Below, piece by piece: positions 11,214-22,535 of a stretch of 64,000 bases of DNA. The notes under the pieces were generated by a model. The model was not told the origin of the DNA, searched no databases, and was given only the letters and a program-made list of their open reading frames with translations. The stretch is from Aspidapion aeneum (Eukaryota > Arthropoda > Insecta > Coleoptera > Brentidae): assembly GCA_963576565.1 (NCBI GenBank), contig OY755040.1, positions 87,022,522-87,086,521 on the forward strand. The letters are read 5' to 3'. Position 1 is the stretch's first letter, and each line of letters begins with the position of its first letter. A program made the translations under genes and the position numbers.

Positions 11214-11918
11214 TTTTTTTATCTGATACCTGAAGAAAAAATATAAAAACTGTTTTTTATTTTTTGCTTAGTCACGGTAGCAGGTACGAAAAAGCTACAG
11301 GAAATCAAAAGGTTTTCGGACAAAATGTAGAATTTATTTTGAATTTTCGAGATTTACCAGTAGCCCACGACAAAAAAGTTGATGAAAGGGAATGAAAAAG
11401 GGCATGACCCCTCAAAAAGTATCACTCTGTAGATTTTTATTATTTTCGGCAGGTCTAATAGTGTAAATAGTGTAGTGCCTTTAGCTAAATATACTTGTCT
11501 AATGTGAGCTAAATATCTCAAAAAAATGCACGAGCTATAAACAAAAAACTAAAAAAATTTAAACTTTAACACCCTGTATCTCTAAAACTAAGGGTTCGCG
11601 GACTATGTTTATATAACCTTTTTGTCTTGAAATCACTTAAGGAATTTAATTTGGGGATAAAAATCTCCGCCCCTGTCGTTTTTTATCCCCACTACACAAA
11701 AGGAAAATGTCTTATAGCGATTACTCTAATACTTTACAAAATTTACTGTTGATAGCCTCAAAAGTACCTAAGGAAGTTAAAATTTGTTTATAGTTGAAGA
11801 GCTAGCTTTACGTATAATTATAAATAACAGTTATCTATTTTAGATATTATAAGTATCTTGTTCCGACTGATATTTTATCCTAATCTACTCTCTTGTCTTT
11901 TATTTTGCATAAACTTAC
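11214..11918. other. Remnant intron 1 of the P-type transposase gene, right part
   Basis: Noncoding sequence between the Helitron-like cluster and the THAP exon. It has counterparts at 17,457-18,232 in unit 2 and 32,792-40,631 in unit 3 (there interrupted by the BEL/Pao element). Unit 1 lacks about 80 bp present in the others near 11,645. Confidence 0.55.
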
Positions 11919-12068
11919 CTCACAAATTAAGGAATTTTCCGAAACTCTCATGTTTGGATATTGCAGGTTTCTCTTCCATATATCTAATTTATATTTTTCT
12001 TTAGGAAACGGGAATAAACAAAAGCCGCTTTCTTTTTTTCTTCTGCAGTTGTTTACTACACATGCCAT
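11919..12068 (-). pseudogene. P-element/THAP9-like transposase, exon 1 (THAP zinc finger), unit 1
   Basis: The ATG at 12,068 opens 50 codons ending exactly at a splice donor (GAG|GTAAGT). The peptide shows the THAP finger layout: Cys3, Cys8, Trp31, FPFP at 19-22 and Cys49. Splicing to exon 2 adds Val-His-Phe, giving Cys-x2-His at 49-52, so the C2CH zinc site is complete only across the intron. THAP domains in this family bind transposon ends. The same exon recurs at 18,233-18,382 and 40,632-40,781. The exon is intact, but its gene is broken further on. Confidence 0.85.
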
Positions 12069-12297
12069 TTTCGCGACTTTAAATTATTTTAAAAAAAATT
12101 TACGAAAAAGTTGCGAATTCCAACTGACATTGATGCGGAAGTGACAACTTTAAAATTTGACAATAATTTATTGATGTATAATGCCAACCTGCAGATACCA
12201 ATTATTTTTTATCTAAAACAAAATTTCCTAATAACTGTCAAAGAGAGTTGCCCACCTCTGGTGTAAAACAATTGTCAAATGTATCGAGGGCCTCTAG
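12069..12297. other. 5' flank of the P-type transposase gene
   Basis: About 230 bases between the THAP exon and the Polinton target site, identical in layout in all three tandem units. It probably holds the P-type promoter and perhaps its right terminus, but no inverted end could be paired with the left side of the window. Confidence 0.4.
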
Positions 12298-13140
12298 GTA
12301 GTCAGTAGATTAGTAAGGGGGCTTCTGGCGCATTTTAACATGTAACAATACATAAGAAAAAAAGCTGTTAAGTTTTTGGATGTATCACAGAATATTGCTT
12401 AACAGACAGTAATTTTTATGTGACACATCTTGTGCTACTTAATATAACCTTTTAAAGGTTCTGAATTGACAACTTACCTGTTTATTTTTTACTTGACAAT
12501 TCGTATAAATATTGAGCTGTACTGCTACTCACTATCCTACGCTTGCGGAATTTAAACCCAAACAGTCGGCTACTTGATAAGCGGTTATAATACTTTAACA
12601 AATGTCAATTTAGTCATACCAGGCCCGCCATACAGATTTTGTTTTTTTTTGTACAAATTATTTTATTTTTACTTTGTTTCATTTTAGTTTTTAGTACTAT
12701 ATACTTCTGCTATATTAGCTAGTTAAAGATTAGAATTTTGTTTTACTTTACAATCTATGTTAGGTATAGCTTGTTTACTTTCTAATTTTTAGTACTGGAT
12801 ACTTGGGACAGGTTAATAGTAATTACACCAGATTATGTTTTATTTATCTATTATAAAAAAGTATTACATAGGAATACAGTTATTCATAATTCAATACGGT
12901 ATAGATGGAGACTCACAAGTTCTATTTAACATTATAGTAGGTATATTATAATAACATTATAGGTACTACTTATAAGTATTATTAAAAAAGTTTATATAAT
13001 TATTTTTACAATAAATTATATTAGGTCTTACCCTATACATATGCTAACTTAAATTATATACTTAGAGTTTGCTAAAAATATTTGAACAAACACTATATAA
13101 ACAAATACCACATTATTAAGATTATATTAAAACTAAGTTT
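12298..13140. mobile_element. Polinton-like element terminus and PolB 3' flank, unit 1
   Basis: The target word GTAGTC occupies 12,298-12,303, followed by the element end AGTAGATTAG at 12,304. The rest is the AT-rich noncoding stretch downstream of the PolB stop. Unit 2 has the same arrangement at 18,609-19,441. Confidence 0.7.
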
Positions 13141-13797
13141 TCACATAATACTATAGTGCCCCCACGGCAACGTTTCATAAGACTCTTTTGAAATAGACCG
13201 TTTGTCATCCAGGGGACTTAGTCCGATTTTTATCTGTTTTACAGAGTAGAGTCTATGTTTTTCGGATCTTATAAGATTTTGCGTAATCATTGTTTCTTGA
13301 TAGTTATATAGGCAGTCGACATAGTCATCGAATGATATTTCTGATTTTACAACATTGTGCTTTACGCCTTTAGCTTTCTTAGTCACTTTTGCAGCTTCAC
13401 TTTTTGTAGCGTACATTTTAGCTCTGAGGCCAATAAAATGTGTCATTATTTGTCAATTGTTTTCATCTTTCATAATCCCTAAAACCTTTTTATTTACTCT
13501 AGGAATGTTATATTGGTTATCTTCAGCATAGTCAGATGTATCAAAGGTGTGACAGCAGTCGCGCCGTATGGACTCGTAAATGTCATGATTTTGGACGTTA
13601 TAAACTAAACTATCAGTATCTGTATATGCCACAGTACAATCCTTACCAAAAGCCGGTACCATGTAGTTATAGTGAAAATCATATATAGTTGTTTTGGCAA
13701 TGTCCAAAATACACATTCCCACATATATCGGTTTATTGAAATATACTTTTGTTTTTTCAAGTTCAACGGCAACCAAATTTTCATTAAATATGGTTAT
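13141..13797 (-). pseudogene. PolB C-terminal fragment, unit 1
   Basis: Carries polymerase motif C (YTDTDS near 13,610) and the C-terminal ~200 residues. A single base change makes a stop at about 13,457 (Gly codon to TGA), and a short KVAGI-containing segment present in other copies is missing near 13,405. Upstream the gene is cut at 13,797, where about 5.1 kb has been lost and replaced by an AT-rich filler of roughly 30 bases. Non-functional. Confidence 0.85.
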
Positions 13798-13824
13798 ACT
13801 TGTGTAAGTATAACATACATATGT

Positions 13825-15510
13825 ATATATAGGTGTTTATGTTTTTTCTTAAACTAGGCATCAGAATGCGTACGCACTTGGGCACTGCGTGAATAATGAT
13901 CCACATTTGGATCCAAGACAATTTTTTTACCTTGACGCACAGCCTCCCCTAATTAAAAATAAGTTAATGGGGTTGTACTCTATAAGCAATAACATTGATC
14001 ATTTTTTATCAATATTTCAAGTTTTTAGCCTAGAACACATATTTTTAAGCACTTAACGGAGTTTAAACTATAAACTAGTTTTGCTATTTAGTACACTTAT
14101 AGAAGTTACGGTTTAAATATGTATTTTTTTTAAAGACATTTTTCACAGAATAGATTAGCTGGAAGACGTTTTGAGCTAATCAAACGTTGTCAAGCCCTTT
14201 AGACAGGGTAATAAGCACACTCACCAAAGATATAGGTCATAGGTCGAAGGACATAGGACATTAAACAAATGCCAGTGGACATAAACCAAATGCCAGTGGA
14301 CATACCCCGAATGTCATAGGGCATTGTTCGAGTGTCATAGGCCATTTAAAACGCGTGCAATTCTCTGCACGGGGGGAGCCTTAGCTAGCCCAAATAATAG
14401 CTAATTGGTAACACGACATTGCTGATTTGACGCATTTATTCGCTGATCGAAGGGGGGCTTTAGATAGCTACCGAGAGACGTATACGGAAGTAAAGGTATT
14501 TAAATCCAGAATTATTCGTTTTTTTTATTTAAAGAGAAACAATTAAAAAATTTGTACATATCAAGTTTTTAACATTTAGAATATACGAGTAAATCATTTT
14601 TAATTTTCGACCATTTTAACTCGATCTTTTAGTTTTTAGTAAACATCTTATATTTTCTTCTTTTCCTTGCGTGCGTTAATAGGACGTGTATTAACGAATA
14701 AATTTAGCTTTTCAAGGGGATTACGTGTTACAGGTCAAAATTTCAGGTAACACACATTTTTATTTCACTTTATCTAAAAGTTTCTTAACATTTAGAATAT
14801 ACGTGTAAACCCTGTATAATTGTTCTAGGTATTTTTTTCTTGCATAAATAGGATACCTATTAATGAATATATTTAGATTTTCAAGGGGAAAAACACACAC
14901 TTTTATTTTAATTCACTTAATCTAAAAGGCTTTATAAAGAAAATAATTTCAGAATGCTATAACACTAAATTCAAATTTTTATTAACTCCTTATTAAATTT
15001 TAGAGAAACCAGTTCTAGAGTAGTTGATCCTTACTATATTGGGCTGTGTATTAAATGCAATTTGTAGGTCTATATGATACTTTAAAATCGTAATTCCGGA
15101 TAGTTTATGTCCATACCTAACTATATTTAATTTTCCACGGACAAATATGCATTGTGAACGTCTGTATGTACGTAATATTTTCTAGATAACAACACAAAGT
15201 ATCAAACTTTGTGATTGCACCTTAAAAGTTATCGGACTTCTAACGGTTTATAATTTCTTCCAACCGTTCATCCTTTTGTGTGAATGACAAACGCTGCAGT
15301 ATGCTTGGGATCTGCCGGGGGCTGCTGTTTAGAACCGCTTAACAACTATACAAATGTTTAATTATTTTAAAAATGTAATCTATTTTAAGGGATAACAAAG
15401 GAGATTAGTAGGGATAATTTACAGATTTGCTTAGATTCTAAACACTTTTGGACCAAAGTTTTCGCTTCATTCCGAGTCGATTTTGCAAAAACAATCTTTT
15501 AAGAAGCAGG
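13825..15510. other. Noncoding arm sequence, unit 1
   Basis: Corresponds to 29,190-30,879 in unit 2 and 48,420-50,109 in unit 3. No gene longer than about 60 codons is supported. It contains the ~24-bp reiterated motif array at 14,232-14,350. Confidence 0.5.
14232..14350. repeat. Degenerate ~24-bp tandem repeats (GACATAAACCAAATGCCAGT type)
   Basis: Four to five imperfect copies of a word built around GGACAT...AATGCCAGTG or TGTCATAGGGCAT. The array is preserved in every copy of the arm (29,602-29,716, 48,835-48,945, and inverted at 56,078-56,195). Confidence 0.65.
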
Positions 15511-16183
15511 ATGGACTTTACAAAATTGCCTGTTTTAAAGCCAAACAAGACGGTCTCTAAACAAAAAAAAATTGCAAAGGAAATTACTTTTACAGGAGAG
15601 TACAAATGCATTGCCAGAGCACGACAAAAATCACCTAGACTGCGGGAGAGAAGAAGACAAAAACGCCAAAACTGTATGTATTTCTTTATTAAAAAGATAG
15701 GAAAGGCCACAGTATTGGCATAACAGAAATGGTCACAGTATTGACCAGGCAGACAGGGTTTACGAATGCCAGGCATTAATATAAAACCCTATTTTACCAA
15801 TATAAGCTTTTTTTTTGAATATTTAAGATTGAAAGTATTAAATATTTAAAAATTACAAAGTGAATACGCAGTACTTTTCCAGGAGAGTACCAACGCATTG
15901 CCAGAGCAAGACAAATATCACCTAGACTGCGGGAGAGAAGAAGACAAGAACGCCAAAATCGTATGTATTACTTTATTAAGAAGATAGGAAAGGCCACAGT
16001 ATTGGCATAACAGAAATGGTCACTGTATTGACCAGACAGAAAGGGTTCACGAATGCCAGGCATTAATATAAAACTTTGTTTTATTATTATAAGCTTTTTC
16101 GATTATTTAAGGATGAAATTATTAAATAATTAAAAATTGCAAAGTGAATACGCAGTACTTTTTCAGGAATGTACCAACGCATT
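15511..16183 (+). pseudogene. Arginine-rich reading frame with duplicated exon-like block, unit 1
   Basis: The ATG at 15,511 opens MDFTKLPVLKPNK and continues into ARARQKSPRLRERRRQKRQ, strongly basic, ending at a GTATGT donor-like site. A second 78-bp block of nearly the same sequence follows about 287 bp downstream, again preceded by a pyrimidine tract plus CAG and followed by GTATGT. The third block seen at 50,766 is missing because the tandem-duplication junction cuts it at 16,183. See the entry at 50,110 for the fuller version. Confidence 0.4.
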
Positions 16184-16477
16184 TTAGAACCAATTATTAC
16201 TTCGATCTGATCTTTATTAAATATAACCGTCACCTTCTTAAGCACAAACTGTTCCTTCTTCAGCTGATGTTTTAATTCTTTAATTTGCAAAATTTGTTTT
16301 TCAATTTGTTGACTCTTGGTCTTCCATTTTTTTCTTTGCAGCAACTAAATCTTCTTCTAATACTTGTACAGAGCAGATTACTGGGTTTTCACGGTAATGT
16401 GCCAAATTGTAAAGTGTTGGAGCAGCCATTTGTTTTAAAGTAAGTGAAGCTTCAAAAGAGGATTCTTCAAAATGAAC
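16184..16477 (-). pseudogene. P-type transposase exon 2, truncated, unit 2
   Basis: Exon 2 start (VHFEESSFE) and the coiled-coil-like segment only. The catalytic part is absent because the duplication junction lies at 16,183/16,184. An extra T near 16,314 also shifts the frame. Confidence 0.75.
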
Positions 16478-18232
16478 CTAAAAAAGTTCCACTGTAGTAG
16501 AAAAAATAAAGATACGAAAAAACTGACCAGCTTTGCAAGGCTAGAATTTTAAGACAAGGTAAATATAGTTAAAATTACATCTTGTTGTTTTCGAACTACA
16601 TAGGCTTTTTTAAACGTTTCCCATTTAAGAGGGGGTTTAAAGCTTCTTTATTTTAAATTTTTTTTTTGGCGTAAGTTTTTATTAAACAAAATTCTACTGT
16701 CAATCCAGAAGAACAGAAGTTTTTAATTGGTTTAAAATCTTCTATTAAACCTAATATTTTTATTGATTTTTTTGGAAAAAACAAAAACATGTTTGTCAGT
16801 CAATTTTTGACAATTTCGTTGTTTTTCTCCTTTTATAAGCTTTCAAATGAGGTATACAAGTAAAAATGAAATTTTTTTAGTAGATGTAGGTCAAAAAAAA
16901 AAATTCCGTTGTTTTTCATTTTTTATAAACTTTCGAACAAGGTACCACAGGTGGAGTTATTTCATCTGAAAACAAAAATTTGTTGCGTCAGGAACAAAGC
17001 CCGTAAAAAAACTTAGTTGACGTGTTTTTTTTTCTAAAAAACCTAACATTAAACCGCTAGAGGCAGTATACCATTTAAAGTCGCCACCATGTATAGGTAA
17101 TATTTTGAATACTATTATCTTTAATTTGTTAGATTAAAATGTCAAAAAATATTATATTTTACTGGAGTTGAATAAAATATATTTCAGTTTTTAGTTATAT
17201 AAGCTCACACGTACACTATAAATATAGTACCTAGTGTGAGCTTAGGGGCCCATATAGTGGCAGAGTATTTATAAGGGTGGGGGTAGATTTCAAAAATTTG
17301 AGTTTAAGTCAAAACATGGCTTGTGTGGTATCAAACAAAAGGTAATTTAGTCTGGAGTTGAATAAAATATATTTCAGTTTTTAGTTATATTAGCTCACAC
17401 GTACACTATAACTATAGTACCTAGTGTGAGCTTAGGGGCCATATATTGGCAGAGTATTTTTTTATCTGATACCTGGAGAAAAAATATAAAAACTGTTTTT
17501 TATTTTTTTGCTTAGTCACGGTAGCAGGTACGAAAAAGCTACAGGAAATCAAAAGGTTTTCGGTCAAAATGTAAAATTTATTTTGAATTTTCGAGATTTA
17601 CCAGTAGCCCACGACAAAAAAGTTGATGAAAGGGAATGAAAAAGGGCATGACCCCTCAAAAAGTATCACTCTGTAGATTTTTATTATTTTCGGCAGGTCT
17701 AATAGTGTAAATAGTGTAGTGCCTTTAGCTAAATATACTTGTCTAATGTGAGCTAAATATCTCAAAAAAATGCACGAGCTATAAACAAAAAACTAAAAAA
17801 AATTTAAACTTTAACACCCTGTATCTCTAAAACTAAGGGTTCGCGGACTATGTTTATATAACCTTTTTGTCTTGAAATCACTTAAGGAATTTAATACTAA
17901 AATTATGTTATTGAATTTTGAAATACCCTGTATAGCTCATAAAGCAAGTCGCAAGTCATTTTTTTGAAGCGAAAAAATCTCCGCCCCTGTCGTTTTTTAT
18001 CCCCACTACAAAAAAAGAAAATGTCTTATAGCGATTACTCTAATACTTTACAAAATTTACTGTTGATAGCCTCAAAAGTACCTAAGGAAGTTAAAATTTG
18101 TTTATAGTTGAAGAGCTAGCTTTACGTATAATTATAAATAACAGTTATCTATTTTAGATATTATAAGTATCTTGTTCCGACTGATATTTTATCCTAATCT
18201 ACTCTCTTGTCTTTTATTTTGCATAAACTTAC
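16478..18232. other. P-type intron 1 remnant, unit 2
   Basis: Noncoding. Sequence from 17,155 on departs from unit 1: about 1.8 kb of intron and Helitron-like DNA was deleted, a state shared with unit 3. Confidence 0.5.
17163..17456 (-). mobile_element. Helitron-like 5' end fragments (two), unit 2
   Basis: Two truncated copies in tandem, ending GGCAGAGTA at 17,267 and 17,456, each with the GCTCACAC palindrome. Same state as 32,498-32,791 in unit 3. Confidence 0.6.
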
Positions 18233-18382
18233 CTCACAAATTAAGGAATTTTCCGAAACTCTCATGTTTGGATATTGCAGGTTTCTCTTCCATATATCTA
18301 ATTTATCTTTTTCTTTAGGAAACGGGAATAAACAAAAGCCGCTTTCTTTTTTTCTTCTGCAGTTGTTTACTACACATGCCAT
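18233..18382 (-). pseudogene. THAP exon of the P-type transposase, unit 2
   Basis: Same 50-codon exon as at 11,919-12,068, differing at residue 26 (Asp for Tyr). Cys3, Cys8, Cys49 and the GTAAGT donor are kept. The downstream exon 2 is truncated, so no transposase can be made from this unit. Confidence 0.8.
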
Positions 18383-18608
18383 TTTCGCGACTTTAAATTA
18401 TTTTAAAAAAAATTTACGAAAAAGTTGCGAATTCCAACTGACATTGATGCGGAAGTGACAACTTTAAAATTTGACAATAATTTATTGATGTATAATGCCA
18501 ACCTGCAGATACCAATTATTTTTTATCTAAAACAAAATTTTCCTAATAACAAAGAGAGTTGCCCACCTCTGGTGTAAAACAATTGTCAAATGTATCGAGG
18601 GCCTCTAG

Positions 18609-19441
18609 GTAGTCAGTAGATTAGTAAGGGGGCTTCTGGCGCATTTTAACATGTAACTCTACATAAGAAAAAAAGCAGGTAAGTTTTTGGATGTATCACA
18701 GAATATTGCTTAACACACAGTAATTTTTATGTGACACATCTTGTGCTACTTAATATAACCTTTTAAAGGTTCTGAATTGACAACTTACCTGTTTATTTTT
18801 TACTTGACAATTCGTATAAATATTGAGCTGTACTGCTACTCACTATCCTACGCTTGCGGAATTTAAACCCAAACAGTCGGCTACTTGATAAGCGGTTATA
18901 ATACTTTAACAAATGTCAATTTAGTCATACATACAGATTTTGTTTTTTTTTGTACAAATTATTTTATTTTTACTTTGTTTCATTTTAGTTTTTAGTACTA
19001 TATACTTCTGCTATATTAGCTAGTTAAAGATTAGAATTTTGTTTTACTTTACAATCTATGTTAGGTATAGCTTGTTTACTTTCTAATTTTTAGTACTGGA
19101 TACTTGGGACAGGTTAATAGTAATTACACCAGATTATGTTTTATTTATCTATTATAAAAAAGTATTACATAGGAATACAGTTATTCATAATTCAATACGG
19201 TATAGATGGAGACTCACAAGTTCTATTTAACATTATAGTAGGTATATTATAATAACATTATAGGTACTACTTATAAGTATTATTAAAAAAGTTTATATAA
19301 TTATTTTTACAATAAATTATATTAGGTCTTACCCTATACATATGCTAACTTAAATTACATACTTAGAGTTTGCTAAAAATATTTGAACAAACACTATATA
19401 AACAAATACCACATTATTAAGATTATATTAAAACTAAGTTT
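18609..19441. mobile_element. Polinton-like terminus and PolB 3' flank, unit 2
   Basis: Target word GTAGTC at 18,609-18,614, element end AGTAGATTAG from 18,615, then AT-rich DNA up to the PolB stop. No gene. Confidence 0.7.
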
Positions 19442-20406
19442 TCACTTAATACTATAGTGCCCCCACGGCAACGTTTCATAAGACTCTTTTGAAATAGACC
19501 GTTTGTCATCCAGGGGACTTGGTCCGATTTTTATCTGTTTTACAGAGTAGAGTCTATGTTTTTCGCATCTTATAAGATTTTGCGTAATCATTGTTTCTTG
19601 ATAGTTATTTAGGCAGTCGACATAGTCATCGAATGATATTTCTGATTTTACAACATTGTGCTTTACGCCTTTAGCTTTCTTAGTCACTTTTGCAGCTTCA
19701 CTTTTTATACCAGCTACTTTTGTAGCGTACATTTTAGCTCTGAGGCCAATAAAATGTGTCATTATTTGTCCATTGTTTTCATCTTTCATCATCCCTAAAA
19801 CCTTTTTATTTACTCTAGGAATGTTATATTGGTTATCTTTAGCATAGTCAGATGTATCAAAGGTGTGACACATTGACTTCTATACCCTACGGGTAGACCC
19901 GGCATGGGCCAAAATTGCCATTATATCAAGCTTTTATCGCAATTGACCAAATACAAGTAAGAATTTAATGAGCAAAATAGGGATGAAAATAGAATTTCGG
20001 TTTGGTGAGTCCGGAAACATGCAACATCGCAAAAATATTCTATTTGCTTGTCTTGGATAAAAAAGGGCAGTGGCGGCGCAAAATAAAAATTTTGAATTCC
20101 ACTAGAATTTTTTTATCAACAATTTTCTGTTTGAATAATAAATAATTCATGAATACTTACTTGTGTGTGTTTACAAAATTCTCTTCAGTAAAAAAAAGAG
20201 TAAAAAGAATTTCTAAGCATGCAAAGTGCAGTGGATGTATTAAAATTATTGTTTTCATCTTAGAACTTTACAAATGTTGTACCTTCCAGGTAAAATATTT
20301 TCTTTCTTTGAACAAGGGTCTTCTTCAACTCTTCTTTTCTTGGGTGGACTACAAGTTATGCTCGAGTCAGATGAAATTTCGGAACTAAAAATTTCAATTC
20401 GAAATG

Positions 20407-20836
20407 GGACAACCGGGCGCCGGGCCAACTCGGCGCCGCCAACAGGGCGCCACGCCGGGCCTAATGGGCGCCGGGCCAACTCAGCGCCGGACTATTTTTT
20501 TTTCGATAAAATGTGCAGATAAAAACAAAATAAATATGTTATTTATACAAAACTTTCAACATCTATTAAGTCGAGTGTTGAAATTTGGTAGGTGTAGTGT
20601 TCTGCGACTTGAAACACCGCCAAGTTCCATATTCGATACATATCGATGCATAAATAAGAAAGTCCGCCATTTTGGATCCGCCACTTTAATTTTTTTAAGG
20701 TTGTTTTTCATCTGCACATTTTATCAAGAAAAAATATTTTAGTCCGGCGCCCAGTTGGCTCGGCGTCAAGTTGGCCCGGCGCCCAGTTGGCCTGCCGCCC
20801 AGTTGGTGGCGCCGAGTTGGCGGCGCCCAGTTGTCC
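20407..20836. mobile_element. Small foldback element with GGCGCC-rich inverted ends
   Basis: Left end GGACAACCGGGCGCCGGG, right end ...GGCGCCCAGTTGTCC at 20,836. Each end holds several reiterations of GGCGCC plus CCAACT. The interior is ~250 bp, AT-rich, with GGATCCGCC near 20,675 echoing the GGCGGATCC words at 5790-5820. Frames crossing it are by-products of the GC-rich ends. Target duplication not evident. Confidence 0.6.
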
Positions 20837-21488
20837 TAGACTGCAACACATTTCAGGGGTCTGGTACGTTTTACCACCTTTCTTAAAACTACGAAGTTTT
20901 TTGAAAAATGATAATTTTAGACCATTTTATAGTGATTTCTAAAAAAAAACTTGCGGACTATCGTTGATTTTGTTAAAAAAATTGAAATTGAAACATTCTT
21001 AAAACCCCATTAAAACCCATACAAATTGCTACAAAAGAAGCATTTTCTCATTTCAAACTGAAACAAAACGGTCTCTGACGTCTATCAGCTGTCAACAAAA
21101 ACTTGAAATAACTAAGGTCACTGATCCAAATCGGGTCAGTTTTTTTGAAAATGCACAATTTTTAAAAAGCATGAAATTCAAAACAAAATCAAGAAAATTA
21201 TGATTCCTACATTTTTACAAATAAAAATTAGTTTAATTGAACATTATATCAATTTTTATTCCTTAAAACACTAAAAATTAATAATTATTTACTTTTTTAA
21301 AATTTATCGAAGGTCTAACTGAACAAAAGCAAACTGAACCCATCCGTATCGAAATGAACCAAATCAAACCGAATCTAACGGTTCGGTTTGGTTCGGTTCG
21401 ATTTGCTTAAACTGAACAAAACCTAACCGAATATAGCTAAACCTAACCTAAACAATCCTAGCTAAACCTAACCGAACATACTCAAACT

Positions 21489-22535
21489 GAACCAACCTAA
21501 CCCAACCTAACCCAACCTAACCCAACCTAAACCAACCTAACCCAACCTAACCCAACCTAACCCAACCTAACCCAACCTAACCCAACCTAACCCAACCTAA
21601 CCCAACCTAACCCAACCTAACCCAACCTAACCCAACCTAACCCAACCTAACCCAACCTAACCCAACCTAACCCAACCTAACCCAACCTAACCCAACCTAA
21701 CCCAACCTAACCCAACCTAACCCAACCTAACCCAACCTAACCCAACCTAACCCAACCTAACCCAACCCAACCTAACCCAACCTAACCCAACCTAACCCAA
21801 CCTAAACCAACCTAACCCAACCTAACCCAACCTAACCCAACCTAACCCAACCTAACCCAACCTAACCCAACCTAACCCAACCTAACCCAACCTAACCCAA
21901 CCTAACCCAACCTAACCCAACCTAACCCAACCTAACCCAACCTAACCCAACCTAACCCAACCTAACCCAACCTAACCCAACCTAACCCAACCTAACCCAA
22001 CCTAACCCAACCTAACCCAACCTAACCCAACCTAACCCAACCTAACCCAACCTAACCCAACCTAACCCAACCTAACCCAACCCAACCTAACCCAACCTAA
22101 CCCAACCTAACCAACCTAACCAACCTAACCCAACCTAACCCAACCTAACCCAACCTAACCCAACCTAACCCAACCTAACCCAACCTAACCCAACCTAACC
22201 CAACCTAACCCAACCTAACCCAACCTAACATAACCTAACCCAACCTAACCCAACCTAACCCAACCTAACCCAACCTAACCCAACCTAACCCAACCTAACC
22301 CAACCTAACCCAACCTAACCCAACCTAACCCAACCTAACCCAACCTAACCCAACCTAACCCAACCTAACCCAACCTAACCCAACCTAACCCAACCTAACC
22401 CAACCTAACCCAACCTAACCCAACCTAACCCAACCTTACCCAACCTAACCCAACCTAACCGAACCTAACCCAACCTAACCCAACCCAGCCCAACCTAACC
22501 CAACCTAATCCAACCTAACCAAACCTAACCTACCT
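21489..22535. repeat. (CCTAACCCAA)n decamer array, about 1 kb
   Basis: Roughly 100 head-to-tail copies of a 10-bp unit, very homogeneous in the middle, with degenerate CCTAACC and CCGAAC words on both margins (21,300-21,488). The opposite strand reads TTGGGTTAGG: an insect telomere unit (TTAGG) alternating with TTGGG. It is interstitial, with ordinary sequence on both sides. Confidence 0.95.

Larger units (their letters stand above)
8354..16183. repeat. Tandem segmental duplication, unit 1
   Basis: First of three head-to-tail units that run from a point inside P-transposase exon 2 to a point inside the Polinton-like arm. Its right junction (…CCAACGCATT|TTAGAACC) is identical to the one ending unit 2. 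This unit lost about 5.1 kb of PolB and upstream DNA after 13,797, with a short filler, and kept intron sequence at 9325-9836 that units 2 and 3 lack. Confidence 0.8.

Noticed and set aside
11893..12144. 83-codon frame opposite the THAP exon, repeated at 18,207 and 40,606
   Set aside because: Antisense shadow of the THAP exon, whose Cys/His layout and splice donor are clear.
15438..15776. 112-codon frame antisense to the arginine-rich frame
   Set aside because: It overlaps the opposite-strand frame that has exon-like duplicated blocks. Its hydrophobic composition looks like an antisense shadow, though neither frame is proven.
20255..20742. Frames with repeated PTRRRQ / GRRANSAP words
   Set aside because: By-products of the GGCGCC-rich ends of the foldback element.
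21489..22535. A chromosome end (true telomere)
   Set aside because: The array is flanked by transposon sequence on both sides and by an 8-bp target duplication, so it is interstitial.
21489..22535. CRISPR array
   Set aside because: The array is a continuous 10-bp tandem repeat without spacers. No other spaced repeats were seen, and the DNA is eukaryotic.
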